From: Candidatus Omnitrophota bacterium
GTDB taxonomy: Bacteria > Omnitrophota > Gorgyraeia > Zapsychrales > Zapsychraceae
NCBI GenBank assembly: GCA_018812705.1
Contig: JAHJCZ010000041.1
Coordinates: forward strand, 1 to 34,353
DNA: 34,353 nt
Direction of reading: 5' to 3'
Part shown: one piece after another, positions 24,834 to 32,889 of the stretch
Position numbering within the stretch: position 1 is the first letter of the stretch
How the letters are laid out: the number at the start of each line of letters is the position of its first letter
The notes under the pieces: generated by a model
Database searches by the model: none
What the model saw: only the letters and a program-made list of their open reading frames with translations
What the model was told of the DNA's origin: nothing
Made by a program: the position numbers and the translations under genes

Positions 24834-24863
24834 AGTATACAATATATTAATTTTGATTACCAA
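24834..24863 (-). promoter_or_regulatory. Possible promoter of the giant-protein gene
   Basis: On the minus strand, TTGGTA (24863-24858), an 18-base spacer and TATACT (24839-24834), about 50 bases ahead of the ATG. Both boxes are close to the sigma-70 pattern. AT-rich sequence makes chance matches likely, so this is tentative. Confidence 0.35.
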
Positions 24864-24896
24864 TTCCTGGAAAAAAGACGCAAAAAAGAGTTTTTT

Positions 24897-25379
24897 TTAA
24901 GCAAGCAATACTCTCCACTGTTTTAGTTTCCAATCTTGAGGTTTAGCAAAAGCGGGGCTTGTTGAAGGCAGATATTCAACAGGCAGTTTGATATGAGAAA
25001 AGTGATTCTTGAACAACATTAAAGCTGTCTTGCCATTGCAAAACACCTTTTTGATATTTGGATAATCTTTAAAAAAAGCCTCAAAATCATTCATTATTGC
25101 ATTCCTGATCATACTATCAGAAGATGTTTTAGATCTATGGCAACTATGAATTACATCCCACAAAGCAATACGATTCTTTTGAAGAATTTTCACTCTTGCT
25201 TCATAGCTATTAACAACATCACTGCTCGTTATTTTTGATATGATTTTCCAAAAATGATTTTGGGAATGTCCATAATATTGATTCAGCTCTAAAGACCTGA
25301 TCCCAGGCATAGAACCCAAAACAAGCACTTTTGATTTATTATTTACAATAGGGGGGAAACCAACAATCGTATCTTTCAT
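24897..25379 (-). CDS. Hypoxanthine-DNA glycosylase (UDG superfamily, family 6 type)
   Basis: A 160-residue base-excision repair enzyme predicted to remove deaminated purines (hypoxanthine) from DNA. The family block is clear: VLVLGSMPGIRSLELNQYYG (residues 18-37) followed by HSQNHFWKI, with the asparagine and histidine used in the active site. Further marks are IALWDVIHSCHR in the middle and the C-terminal LPSTSPAF loop. The length is normal. It is the last gene of a three-gene run, 6 bases after the sensor kinase gene. A repair enzyme in a signalling operon is odd and may reflect read-through rather than shared function. Family 4 uracil glycosylase is less likely because the GSMPG motif belongs to the family 6 group. 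Confidence 0.88.
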   Translation of the reverse strand: MKDTIVGFPPIVNNKSKVLVLGSMPGIRSLELNQYYGHSQNHFWKIISKITSSDVVNSYEARVKILQKNRIALWDVIHSCHRSKTSSDSMIRNAIMNDFEAFFKDYPNIKKVFCNGKTALMLFKNHFSHIKLPVEYLPSTSPAFAKPQDWKLKQWRVLLA

Positions 25380-25385
25380 TTTAAT

Positions 25386-27026
25386 TTATAATATAGCTTC
25401 TAAAGATAAGCCTTTAGGGATAGTAAAATGAAATGCAGCACCTTTTCCTACTTCAGAATCGATCCATATGGTACCTCCGTGCGAATCAATTACTGCTTTA
25501 ACAATACTTAAACCCGCACCTGATCCAACATATTCTTGAGTTGTATGCAACCTTGAGAATATTTCAAAGACCTTCTCCTGATTTTCTTTTGCTATACCTA
25601 TACCATTATCAGATACTATAAATTCATAAAATTTCTCGTGCTCAATATGATCAATTGTTAACTTTGGTCTTGAATCGTTGTTTTTTGTGGAAAATTTTAT
25701 TGCATTGTTTACAAGATTCAAAAAGGCCTCTGAAATTTTTATCCTATCGCAAATTATGGTAGGAAGCTCTTCAGAGATAACCATCTCGACATTATATTTT
25801 TCAATATCAAATTCTAACCTCTCACATATTTCTACTATGATCTGACTAATATCCACTTTCTCATAAGGATTTTTGATCCTCGATATTCTTGTCAATATAA
25901 GCAAGTCCTCGATCAAATTATTCAATCTTGTTACTGATCTGCGAATACCAGCAATACAACCTATTGCCTTATCATCTAATTTTCCCTTATAATGTTTTTC
26001 TAGGTATGCCGCATAACCTGATATTCCTGTAAGAGGTGCACGCAGATCATGGCTAACCGTATGAACAAAACTGTCTAATTCCTTATTAACTTTTTGAAGA
26101 TCCTGCTTTTGACCTTCAGTAATTTCCAGGCTCTCTAAAAGCATTATCCTTTTTTCTTCTAATTTGTCGGTAAACTCCGCCAGTTTCCCGCCCATAGTAA
26201 CAAACGCAGTAGAAACCTCGCCGATCTCGTCTTGTGGAATATCATCTATCTCTACTTCAAATTTTCCTTTACCAACTTGTTGAGCAACATTGACAAGTCT
26301 CTTTAAAGGCCTAGCAATACTTCTGATCAAAGCAAAAGATATAATAGAGCTGATCACTATGCTCAAAACAAAACTTACCCATAAGACTTTCCTTGCAACC
26401 TTCTCTTCCTGATTAGCAATTGCCAAAGATCTCTTTGAAAACTCCTTTATTTCCACCAGCATTGCTTCAAGCTTCAAAGAAAGTCTTTTTTCGTTTCTTT
26501 TGATCTCGTCGATATCCTCAAAAGACAATTGATACTCAGTTTTTTCTATCATTCCAAATATTTTAGAGATAACAGCATCATAGCTTATAAGGGATTCTTC
26601 TACCTTTTTTATGATCAGCCTAGCGTTATCCAATTCAACCTTTTTTTGATCCGATGATGTATTAATAAATTCTTCTTCGATCATCTCTTTTCCATCAATA
26701 ATATTAGATGCCGCTTGCTTGCCAATTTTATTAAAGCCTTCTTTCAATAGTTCAATATGTTCCAATAAATACCTTTTGCGAATGTCTGTAACATTTTCAA
26801 ATGCGACCTCTTCAGCTATCCTTAAAACCCTTTCAAATAAAATTACTTTTTTGTGCTGATGATTGTTTATTGAAGTGACAACTTCTGTTAAGGCCATATC
26901 CCTTTTAACAACATTTCTCAACTCAAAGCCTATCTTTGAAAGCTGAGTCAAGCCTATAATAGTGTTACATCCTAGAACAGTAAGAAGAAAGAGAATAAAA
27001 ACTGAAATTTTATTGGATATTTTCAT
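25386..27026 (-). CDS. HAMP-containing sensor histidine kinase
   Basis: A 546-residue membrane sensor. The first membrane helix is at 7-28. A helical periplasmic domain of about 185 residues (a four-helix-bundle type, with KRDMALTEVVTSINNHQHKK near its start) follows, then a second membrane helix at 214-234, HAMP at 235-288 and a short coiled coil. The HisKA domain has VHTVSHDLRAPLTG (H326). The HATPase has NLVNNAIKFS, DNGIGIA and GSGAGLSIVKAV. All catalytic motifs are present. There is no receiver domain, so a separate regulator such as 18651-19055 is needed. It starts 10 bases after the lipoprotein gene stops, which suggests the lipoprotein takes part in signal detection. Confidence 0.95.
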   Translation of the reverse strand: MKISNKISVFILFLLTVLGCNTIIGLTQLSKIGFELRNVVKRDMALTEVVTSINNHQHKKVILFERVLRIAEEVAFENVTDIRKRYLLEHIELLKEGFNKIGKQAASNIIDGKEMIEEEFINTSSDQKKVELDNARLIIKKVEESLISYDAVISKIFGMIEKTEYQLSFEDIDEIKRNEKRLSLKLEAMLVEIKEFSKRSLAIANQEEKVARKVLWVSFVLSIVISSIISFALIRSIARPLKRLVNVAQQVGKGKFEVEIDDIPQDEIGEVSTAFVTMGGKLAEFTDKLEEKRIMLLESLEITEGQKQDLQKVNKELDSFVHTVSHDLRAPLTGISGYAAYLEKHYKGKLDDKAIGCIAGIRRSVTRLNNLIEDLLILTRISRIKNPYEKVDISQIIVEICERLEFDIEKYNVEMVISEELPTIICDRIKISEAFLNLVNNAIKFSTKNNDSRPKLTIDHIEHEKFYEFIVSDNGIGIAKENQEKVFEIFSRLHTTQEYVGSGAGLSIVKAVIDSHGGTIWIDSEVGKGAAFHFTIPKGLSLEAIL

Positions 27027-27036
27027 TTAACTTTGT

Positions 27037-27573
27037 TTATTTCCTTATTTCCTTTAAAACATCAGCATACTTGTAGAAGGGATCACCTTTGGATGGCGAG
27101 AAAATACCTGAATAAACAACGATATCATAGAATCGATTTATAACAACAAGATATGTTTCTCCACTAATATCCGGATTGTCTTTTATTGGGCTAAAATGTA
27201 CAAAAACATAATTTCTTGTATCAGGCATTCCGATTTCTTTATCTATCTTTGCTGATTTTAGTAGATAAGCCATCTTATGTTCTGATTCGGATAAAGTTTT
27301 TTTTGCCTTAAGAATTGCAGCTTTAGCTTGTTTTTTATCAATGACTGGTTTGTTAGCTCCAAGAATATCATATTTAAACTCTCTGCCTGCTTCTCTCATT
27401 CTTTCGGAACTTAGCTCATTCGCTTTGAGATAATCAATACTGATCTCTTCCATTGCATCAGAAAAAGTATCTTCATAATAGTCATATGTGTTAATTGTCT
27501 TTTCAGTAACCTTATCTACAGATGCACAACCGCTACATATTAAAGCAATAATAAAGAATAAAATCTTTTTCAT
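27037..27573 (-). CDS. Lipoprotein of unknown function, first gene of the sensor-kinase operon
   Basis: A 178-residue protein with a lipoprotein signal (MKKILFFIIALICSGC, lipid-modified cysteine 16 in ICSGCAS). The mature part is helical and charged (SDAMEEISIDYLKANELSSE, KAAILKAKKTLSESEHKM). It ends in a mixed region with YVFVHFSPIKD, then YLVVINRFYDIVVYSG. No known domain is recognised. It lies directly upstream of a sensor kinase, which suggests a periplasmic accessory that modulates the kinase or binds its signal. The start is clear; the intergenic region upstream is shared with the divergent protease gene. Confidence 0.8.
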   Translation of the reverse strand: MKKILFFIIALICSGCASVDKVTEKTINTYDYYEDTFSDAMEEISIDYLKANELSSERMREAGREFKYDILGANKPVIDKKQAKAAILKAKKTLSESEHKMAYLLKSAKIDKEIGMPDTRNYVFVHFSPIKDNPDISGETYLVVINRFYDIVVYSGIFSPSKGDPFYKYADVLKEIRK

Positions 27574-27632
27574 AATTTAAACCTCACTTACTATTTAGAA
27601 AATTAATCTTTTGATAGACATAGATTTGTGCA

Positions 27633-27729
27633 TATATTCTATTCTATATAATAGAAAATAAATCCACATTTATCCAGCAATATTACTCTTTTTCAATCTA
27701 TACTTATGCTATATTCTGTTCTGTATAAT
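27633..27729 (+). promoter_or_regulatory. Two copies of a 20-bp promoter-like repeat in a divergent intergenic region
   Basis: TATATTCTATTCTATATAAT (27633-27652) and TATATTCTGTTCTGTATAAT (27710-27729) differ at two positions and start 77 bp apart. Each ends in a TATAAT -10 box on the plus strand. The second lies 49 bases before the protease ATG. No good -35 is seen 17 bases upstream, so the repeated ATTCTRTTCTR may be an activator or alternative-sigma site. The first copy lies 60 bases from the lipoprotein gene start on the other strand. Confidence 0.45.
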
Positions 27730-27778
27730 CACAAAAAGAGTTATACTAATATTTCTCACTAAATAATATACTGTTATT

Positions 27779-28483
27779 ATGTCAATAAAAAGAACAAACA
27801 TCTTCCTATCTATTTTTGCAATTATAACAAATATAGTAATATTGTCGAACTACTGCTTTGCCCAGGATTCTATAATCAATGATATTATTAAATCAAAAAA
27901 ATCTTTTGTTACTGTTAAAGCCTTCCGTCAGACTCTCTCAAATCCCAAGGACACCAGTCAATACAAGATAGGTTCTGGTGTCATTATCTCAAACAATGGC
28001 ATTGTCGTAACAAATCTTCACACAATAATTGATTGTAATATAATAAAAGTTAAGCTGCATAATAATAAAATTTATTATTCAGAAGTATTAACGACCTTGC
28101 CTGAATTCGATATTTCATTAATAAAAATCAAGGCTATCGAGTCGTTCACTCCAATAGAATTTGCCGATTCAAATTCCATTAGCTTGGGGCAAGAAATAAT
28201 CAATGTTTCCAGCAGTAAATTATGGCAGCAAACCATTACTGGCGGTATTATTACAGGTTTGGGAGTTAGTAAACAATTGGATGGCCAAGATATAAAAGGC
28301 ATTGAGATTATCGAAATAAACTTAAATCTTGATGAAGGTGACAGCGGTGGCCCATTATTGAACAAGTCTGGAGAACTTATTGGAATGATCACTGCAAAAG
28401 ATATCACACGTAGAAGAAAAAGCTATGCAATCCCATCAAATAAGATCCTGCTTCTTTATAAATATTACAAAATTTCTGAATAA
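27779..28483 (+). CDS. Exported trypsin-like serine protease without a PDZ domain
   Basis: A 234-residue protein. An N-terminal hydrophobic segment (residues 9-28, ending NYCFA) is a signal peptide or anchor. It is followed by a chymotrypsin-fold domain of the HtrA-like (S1C) or V8-like type. The triad is visible: histidine in IVVTNLHTII, aspartate in PEFDISLIKI and serine in the GDSGGPLL loop. GDSGGP is the classical trypsin form; HtrA proteases usually have GNSGGP. There is no PDZ domain, unlike DegP or DegS, so regulation by PDZ ligands is not expected. It is divergently transcribed from the lipoprotein and sensor-kinase operon, which may be linked to envelope stress. The substrate is unknown. 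Confidence 0.88.
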   Translation: MSIKRTNIFLSIFAIITNIVILSNYCFAQDSIINDIIKSKKSFVTVKAFRQTLSNPKDTSQYKIGSGVIISNNGIVVTNLHTIIDCNIIKVKLHNNKIYYSEVLTTLPEFDISLIKIKAIESFTPIEFADSNSISLGQEIINVSSSKLWQQTITGGIITGLGVSKQLDGQDIKGIEIIEINLNLDEGDSGGPLLNKSGELIGMITAKDITRRRKSYAIPSNKILLLYKYYKISE

Positions 28484-28555
28484 ATCCCACGAAACAACCA
28501 TTTTGGGTTTAGCATAAAATCAAAGAAATAATCCCTAGGATACAGCATTCTTTTT

Positions 28556-28568
28556 TGGTATGATACCA
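28556..28568. promoter_or_regulatory. Small palindrome upstream of the STT3-like gene
   Basis: TGGTATGATACCA is a perfect palindrome around a central G, 31 bases before the ATG at 28600. It may be an operator. It is short enough to occur by chance. Confidence 0.25.
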
Positions 28569-28599
28569 CAATATAAAAACATGAAGAACTAGCAAAAAT

Positions 28600-31221
28600 A
28601 TGGGATCAGACAAAATAACTATAATTAATAATAAATCGGAAAATAAGTGCTGTTGCAAACCTTCAAAAAAGAGCACATTCTTTAAGTATTTACTGATCTT
28701 TATCATCTCATCATCAATAGGATTATTTTTCCGCCTTTTCCCTTTATTAAACTATTCGCCAGGTGATTTTCGAGAAAAGGCGACTTTAATCGTTATTCAT
28801 CATCTAAGAGAAACTGTAAGAAAAAACATTGAAGCCAATCATGCTGACCTTAGCCCTCAGGAAAAAAACCTACTGATAAGAACCCAATTTAATAAACTTT
28901 TAAACAAAGAAAAGCTGAAAGTGCGCAGTTCGATAAAGTCAGTTGCTAAAAATTTCACTGAGCAATCACTTCAAGAAAGAAATAGCCCCTACCTTTTAGC
29001 TTCGGACTCTTTTTACTATTACGGATTAACAAAAAACATAGAAAACACGGGAAAGATCTCAAGTACGATAAAGGGAAGCAAGTATTTAAACCCTCTTATG
29101 CTTGCACCTAACGGACACTATGAACCTTTAACTTTACACCCATACATTGGCTTCTCTATTTATAAAATTATGCAGATCTTTAATCCCAGCACTGATCTAA
29201 TGCATGCTGTTAGCTACACGCCACTTGTTATTGCAGCATTGTCAGTTATTCCATTCCTTATTATTTGTTATTCTTTTGGAATAAGCGCAGTATCTTCTTT
29301 TGTCGGAGCTGTTTTTTTCCTTCTTGCCCCGATTTATATTAAAAGAAGCACCTTCGGATGGTATGATAACGATCCATACAATACCCTTTTTCCATTACTG
29401 ATAATATCAATAATTTTCTTGGGATTATCAAAAAACTCTCTAAAGAAAAATTTCTTATATGGCCTGTTAAGCGCCTTCTTACTAATGCTTTATGCTTTCT
29501 TCTGGCAAGGATGGGTGTTGATCTTTTTTGTTATCTTTTCATCAGCTATAATAATAATTTTGTACAACCATTTTATTTTAAAAGATAAGTCTGGATCAAA
29601 GAATTCTTTTTCATATTTCGGTATTTTTTCAGTTCTAAGTTTCTTCGCGGTGACATTAGCTTTCGGTACAGGTGAGTTCTTTGTTCTATTTAGGGAAGGC
29701 TGGATAGCATTAAAGAATTTCTTAACACCTCAATTATCATTATGGCCGGATCTATACATAAGCGTATCGGAGCTTCACAATGCAACGCTTAGTTATATTG
29801 TTGAATACTCCGGAGGAAAATTCTTTATAGTTATAGCCTTATTGGGCTTTATTGCTTCCTTGATCACTATCCCAAGGCAAAAAAACATTCAGGACATTCC
29901 TAAAATCATCATTATCACTGTTTTTCTATCAATATCTTTAATTATCTCTTCAGGTGCGCAGAGATTTGTTATGCTTGTATTCGTTCCCCTTTCAATATTT
30001 TTTGCTATTGGAATTGAACGCATATATAGATTCTTTTCTTTCGTTATTAATTCAAGAAAAGCTGAATGCCCGAGTTCAACAGCCATTGATCCTAAAAAGT
30101 TAATTTTAAACATTTTATTAACTGTGGTTATCCTTGCGACTGTTTTAATTCCAATAAACTCTATTAACAATACGATCGAATCTCTGCTTAATCCTATATT
30201 TAATGAGACCTGGGAAAGCTCTTTACTTCAAATTAAAGAAAAAACACCAAAAGATAGTATTATCACCACATGGTGGCCCCCTGGACATTTCATCAAGTCT
30301 ATTGCAGAAAGAAGTGTTACCTTCGATGGTGCTACAATAAATGTCCCTCAAGCATATTGGGTTTCTAACATATTCTTAAGTCAAAATGAAACTCAAGCTT
30401 TAGGCTTTATAAGAATGCTTAATAATAGCGGCAATAAAGCAGCTGATTTCCTAGTCAAAGAGCGTGGTTTTGAATTATCGACAAGCATAGCACTTTTAAA
30501 GCTTATTACAGGCTTGCCACCTATCAAAGCTGCAATAGCACTATCAACTGTTTTTAATGAAGCTGACTCAATTAACCGACTTTTAGAACTAACACATAAA
30601 ACACCGCCTCCATCCTACTTACTGATATACAATGAATTTGTTGAAAATAATCTTCAATTGAAATTCATTGGAAAGTGGAATTTTGCTGAGCTTGAGAAGA
30701 TCAATAAGGATCCTGCCCTACTAAAGCAAGTCCCAGATAGAAATTCTGACAAATATGTTCAATTCCTCTGGAAGCTTGTTGGCGGCGCCTATAAATATAG
30801 CGGTATTCTTGATCAGCTTGACGCTAACCGCAATAGAGTGATCTTCGAAGAGAATGTTACAATAGATTTAAAAACCAAAGAATGTAATATAAATTCAAAT
30901 ACTTACGGAAAAGGTACACCTATAAGTGTTATCTATCTAGAGGACAATGAAGTAAAAGAAGAACTACAAAAGACCCCAAGTCTCTCATACTCTGTACTTC
31001 TAATAAAAGATCAAGAAGCCTATAAATGCATCCTTCTTGACAGACCTCTTGCAAAATCTCTTTTAGTGCATCTGTACTTCTTCGAAGGAAAAGGACTCAA
31101 ATATTTCAAGCCTTTAATAAAAGAATCTGATCTGACTGTACGAACTAAGATATTGGTCTACGAAGTTGATTGGAAAAGATATTCTGCAGAAACACAAATT
31201 AATCTTCCTAAATTGCATTAA
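28600..31221 (+). CDS. STT3-like oligosaccharyltransferase (GT66) with an altered WWD motif
   Basis: An 873-residue protein: about 13 membrane helices over residues 28-520 and a soluble C-terminal domain. GT66 enzymes transfer a lipid-linked glycan to asparagine on the outer face of the membrane. Motifs present: first acidic motif SDSFYY (135-140), GWYDNDPYN (253-261, D256 and D258), SVSE (388-391, catalytic-loop glutamate 391) and the membrane arginine in AQRF (R455). The sequon-binding WWDYG motif instead reads WWPPG (558-562), so the aspartate that contacts the +2 serine or threonine is gone. GHFIKSIAERSVTFDGATI follows, as in bacterial STT3-like proteins I recall. The ribosome site is weak (GAAG). 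It may glycosylate a different acceptor sequence, or act on a non-protein acceptor. It lies alone after the protease gene. Confidence 0.85.
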   Translation: MGSDKITIINNKSENKCCCKPSKKSTFFKYLLIFIISSSIGLFFRLFPLLNYSPGDFREKATLIVIHHLRETVRKNIEANHADLSPQEKNLLIRTQFNKLLNKEKLKVRSSIKSVAKNFTEQSLQERNSPYLLASDSFYYYGLTKNIENTGKISSTIKGSKYLNPLMLAPNGHYEPLTLHPYIGFSIYKIMQIFNPSTDLMHAVSYTPLVIAALSVIPFLIICYSFGISAVSSFVGAVFFLLAPIYIKRSTFGWYDNDPYNTLFPLLIISIIFLGLSKNSLKKNFLYGLLSAFLLMLYAFFWQGWVLIFFVIFSSAIIIILYNHFILKDKSGSKNSFSYFGIFSVLSFFAVTLAFGTGEFFVLFREGWIALKNFLTPQLSLWPDLYISVSELHNATLSYIVEYSGGKFFIVIALLGFIASLITIPRQKNIQDIPKIIIITVFLSISLIISSGAQRFVMLVFVPLSIFFAIGIERIYRFFSFVINSRKAECPSSTAIDPKKLILNILLTVVILATVLIPINSINNTIESLLNPIFNETWESSLLQIKEKTPKDSIITTWWPPGHFIKSIAERSVTFDGATINVPQAYWVSNIFLSQNETQALGFIRMLNNSGNKAADFLVKERGFELSTSIALLKLITGLPPIKAAIALSTVFNEADSINRLLELTHKTPPPSYLLIYNEFVENNLQLKFIGKWNFAELEKINKDPALLKQVPDRNSDKYVQFLWKLVGGAYKYSGILDQLDANRNRVIFEENVTIDLKTKECNINSNTYGKGTPISVIYLEDNEVKEELQKTPSLSYSVLLIKDQEAYKCILLDRPLAKSLLVHLYFFEGKGLKYFKPLIKESDLTVRTKILVYEVDWKRYSAETQINLPKLH

Positions 31222-31331
31222 AACCCGAATCTAATGTTGCCTCAAAAAGCTATCCTGCTCTAGAAAGGGCCTTCCCGAGATTATATCCCACTTAATATTT
31301 ATATGATGTAATAAGATACAAAATAAATGTT

Positions 31332-32255
31332 TTAAAAAGCATGTCCCGTCATTCCATAATACTCACCAAAAATTGAGCTTGCAGCATCTTCTCTATTCCT
31401 TAATTCACGAATACGTTCGGAACCGGTCATGTTCTCAAAGTCAGGTTTATCATAATCAAGTGGCTTCTCTCTTAAACGAACTTTCATTCCGCCGACACCA
31501 TCATCAAGTGCAGTCTTCTTTTTTTCAAGATCCACAGGAAACTGCTTAATCAGTGTTGATTGTTTGTTTCCCTTTGCAACAAGTGGAGCACCAAATTCAT
31601 TAGGGTTTATTTGCTTTCCATTTCTAATAAGGTTCTCAAGCTCTAAAGCAAGGCTCTCATATTTTATTTTTCTTAAAGAAGTAATTAGTTCTAAAACTTT
31701 ATGACTATCTCCCTGAAGATAATAGGCAATACCAAGCCCTAAATATGCATAAGGAGGCTGATTTGATTCTTGAGAAGTTACTTTTTCAAAATATTCAATT
31801 GCCTCAGAAGCGTCTCCCATCCCAATAAGATATATCCAACCTAACGATATTTGGACAGAAACCATATTAGGATCGATCTCAAGAGCTCGCTTGCATGCTT
31901 CTTCAGCTTTCTCAAACTCTCCTAAACTATAATATGTTTTACCTAAGTTTTCATAGCCTGCGGCAAGATTGGGATCAAATTCAACAGCTTTCTCGAAATA
32001 AACAATGACCTGGTTCAGTTCCAGTCCTTTTGATCTATATGCCATTCCAAGATAATTGTAAGAATGTGCGAATTGTGGATGTATCTCTAGTGTTTCATTA
32101 AAAAGTTTAATTGCTAGATCATAATTCCCAGCATCAAACTCTTGCGCTGCCATTTCAAACTTGGTTTTCAGGCTATTCACATCAATAGGATCAGCCTGAA
32201 CAAATGTAGAAATACCAATAATAATCGTTATTATAAAAGTAATTAGAGTTTTCAT
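31332..32255 (-). CDS. Exported TPR protein next to pilus genes
   Basis: A 307-residue protein with a signal peptide (MKTLITFIITIIIGISTFVQA, cut near 21). Four to five TPR units follow over residues 26-195 (KTKFEMAAQEFDAGNYDLAI, AHSYNYLGMAYRSKGLE, AAGYENLGKTYYSLGEFEKA and VSVQISLGWIYLIGMGDASE). The C-terminal 100 residues are charged and lack repeats. It is the last of three same-strand genes after the PilM-PilN fusion and the PilO-like gene, 53 bases downstream of the latter. Exported TPR lipoproteins such as PilF/PilW/Tgl help assemble pilus secretins; this one has no lipobox, so the parallel is only by position. Confidence 0.8.
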   Translation of the reverse strand: MKTLITFIITIIIGISTFVQADPIDVNSLKTKFEMAAQEFDAGNYDLAIKLFNETLEIHPQFAHSYNYLGMAYRSKGLELNQVIVYFEKAVEFDPNLAAGYENLGKTYYSLGEFEKAEEACKRALEIDPNMVSVQISLGWIYLIGMGDASEAIEYFEKVTSQESNQPPYAYLGLGIAYYLQGDSHKVLELITSLRKIKYESLALELENLIRNGKQINPNEFGAPLVAKGNKQSTLIKQFPVDLEKKKTALDDGVGGMKVRLREKPLDYDKPDFENMTGSERIRELRNREDAASSIFGEYYGMTGHAF

Positions 32256-32308
32256 TTCAATTAGCTATTACAGGAATGATTGGATATGATTAAATTTAAT
32301 GGAAGTTT

Positions 32309-32887
32309 CTATTTCGTAGCAGCAATTTCTTTTGTCTCTCTTGAATTAATTGCCACTTTGACTACCGACATCGACACATTGACAGTATTTTCAACCCCTC
32401 TTTTGGGAGACATGTTGAACTTTACTACCTTTAGCAACTCTTCAGTAGAATTTATCTCATGCATAAATGTCAAGACATCTTCTAATGTCCCCACACAATC
32501 TAAATTTGCATAATATTTATCAAGGTCTTTTTCATGTTTTATTTCTGAAGGATTGCTTTTGACAAGATTAACTTTTGTCTTCGTTGCAAGTCTTTCAACT
32601 ACACTTAAAAAATCAGCATTAATGACATCATCATCTTTTTGGCCTTTGTGAATATACTTTTCAAAAGTCTTTAATTCTCTAACAATCTTATCCTTATATG
32701 TCAAAAATCTAAGATCTCTAACAACACTTTGCTCTTGTATAGAAATCTCATTGTCTATGGTAGACAATTTGCCTAATACCGGACCTAAAAATAACCTGTC
32801 AAAGCATGCTAATAAGACAAACAGAACAGTCATATAAAAGATCTTTTTTTCATTATCAGATAAATTGGAAATAAATTTCTGAATCAA
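32309..32887 (-). CDS. pilO: PilO/GspM-like inner-membrane pilus assembly protein
   Basis: A 192-residue protein: a short cytoplasmic tail, one membrane helix (residues 17-34), a coiled coil (STIDNEISIQEQSVVRDL) and a small ferredoxin-like domain (DLDKYYANLDCVGTLEDVLTFMHEI). This is the PilO layout of type IV pili and type II secretion. The start is a TTG at 32887. It is supported by a GGAGG seven bases upstream that lies inside the last codons of the PilM-PilN gene, and the two genes are only 2 bases apart. Translation is thus likely coupled. PilO pairs with PilN in the periplasm to link the inner-membrane motor to the secretin. Confidence 0.8.
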   Translation of the reverse strand: MIQKFISNLSDNEKKIFYMTVLFVLLACFDRLFLGPVLGKLSTIDNEISIQEQSVVRDLRFLTYKDKIVRELKTFEKYIHKGQKDDDVINADFLSVVERLATKTKVNLVKSNPSEIKHEKDLDKYYANLDCVGTLEDVLTFMHEINSTEELLKVVKFNMSPKRGVENTVNVSMSVVKVAINSRETKEIAATK

Positions 32888-32889
32888 TT

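Noticed and set aside
26111-26119. GACCTTCAG inside the sensor kinase gene.
   Set aside because: No GTTAGC pair lies 61 or 103 bp upstream; it is ordinary coding sequence and a chance match.
29209-29214. GTTAGC inside the STT3-like gene.
   Set aside because: It is a single six-base match in a coding region without the 11-bp partner or GACCTTCAG.
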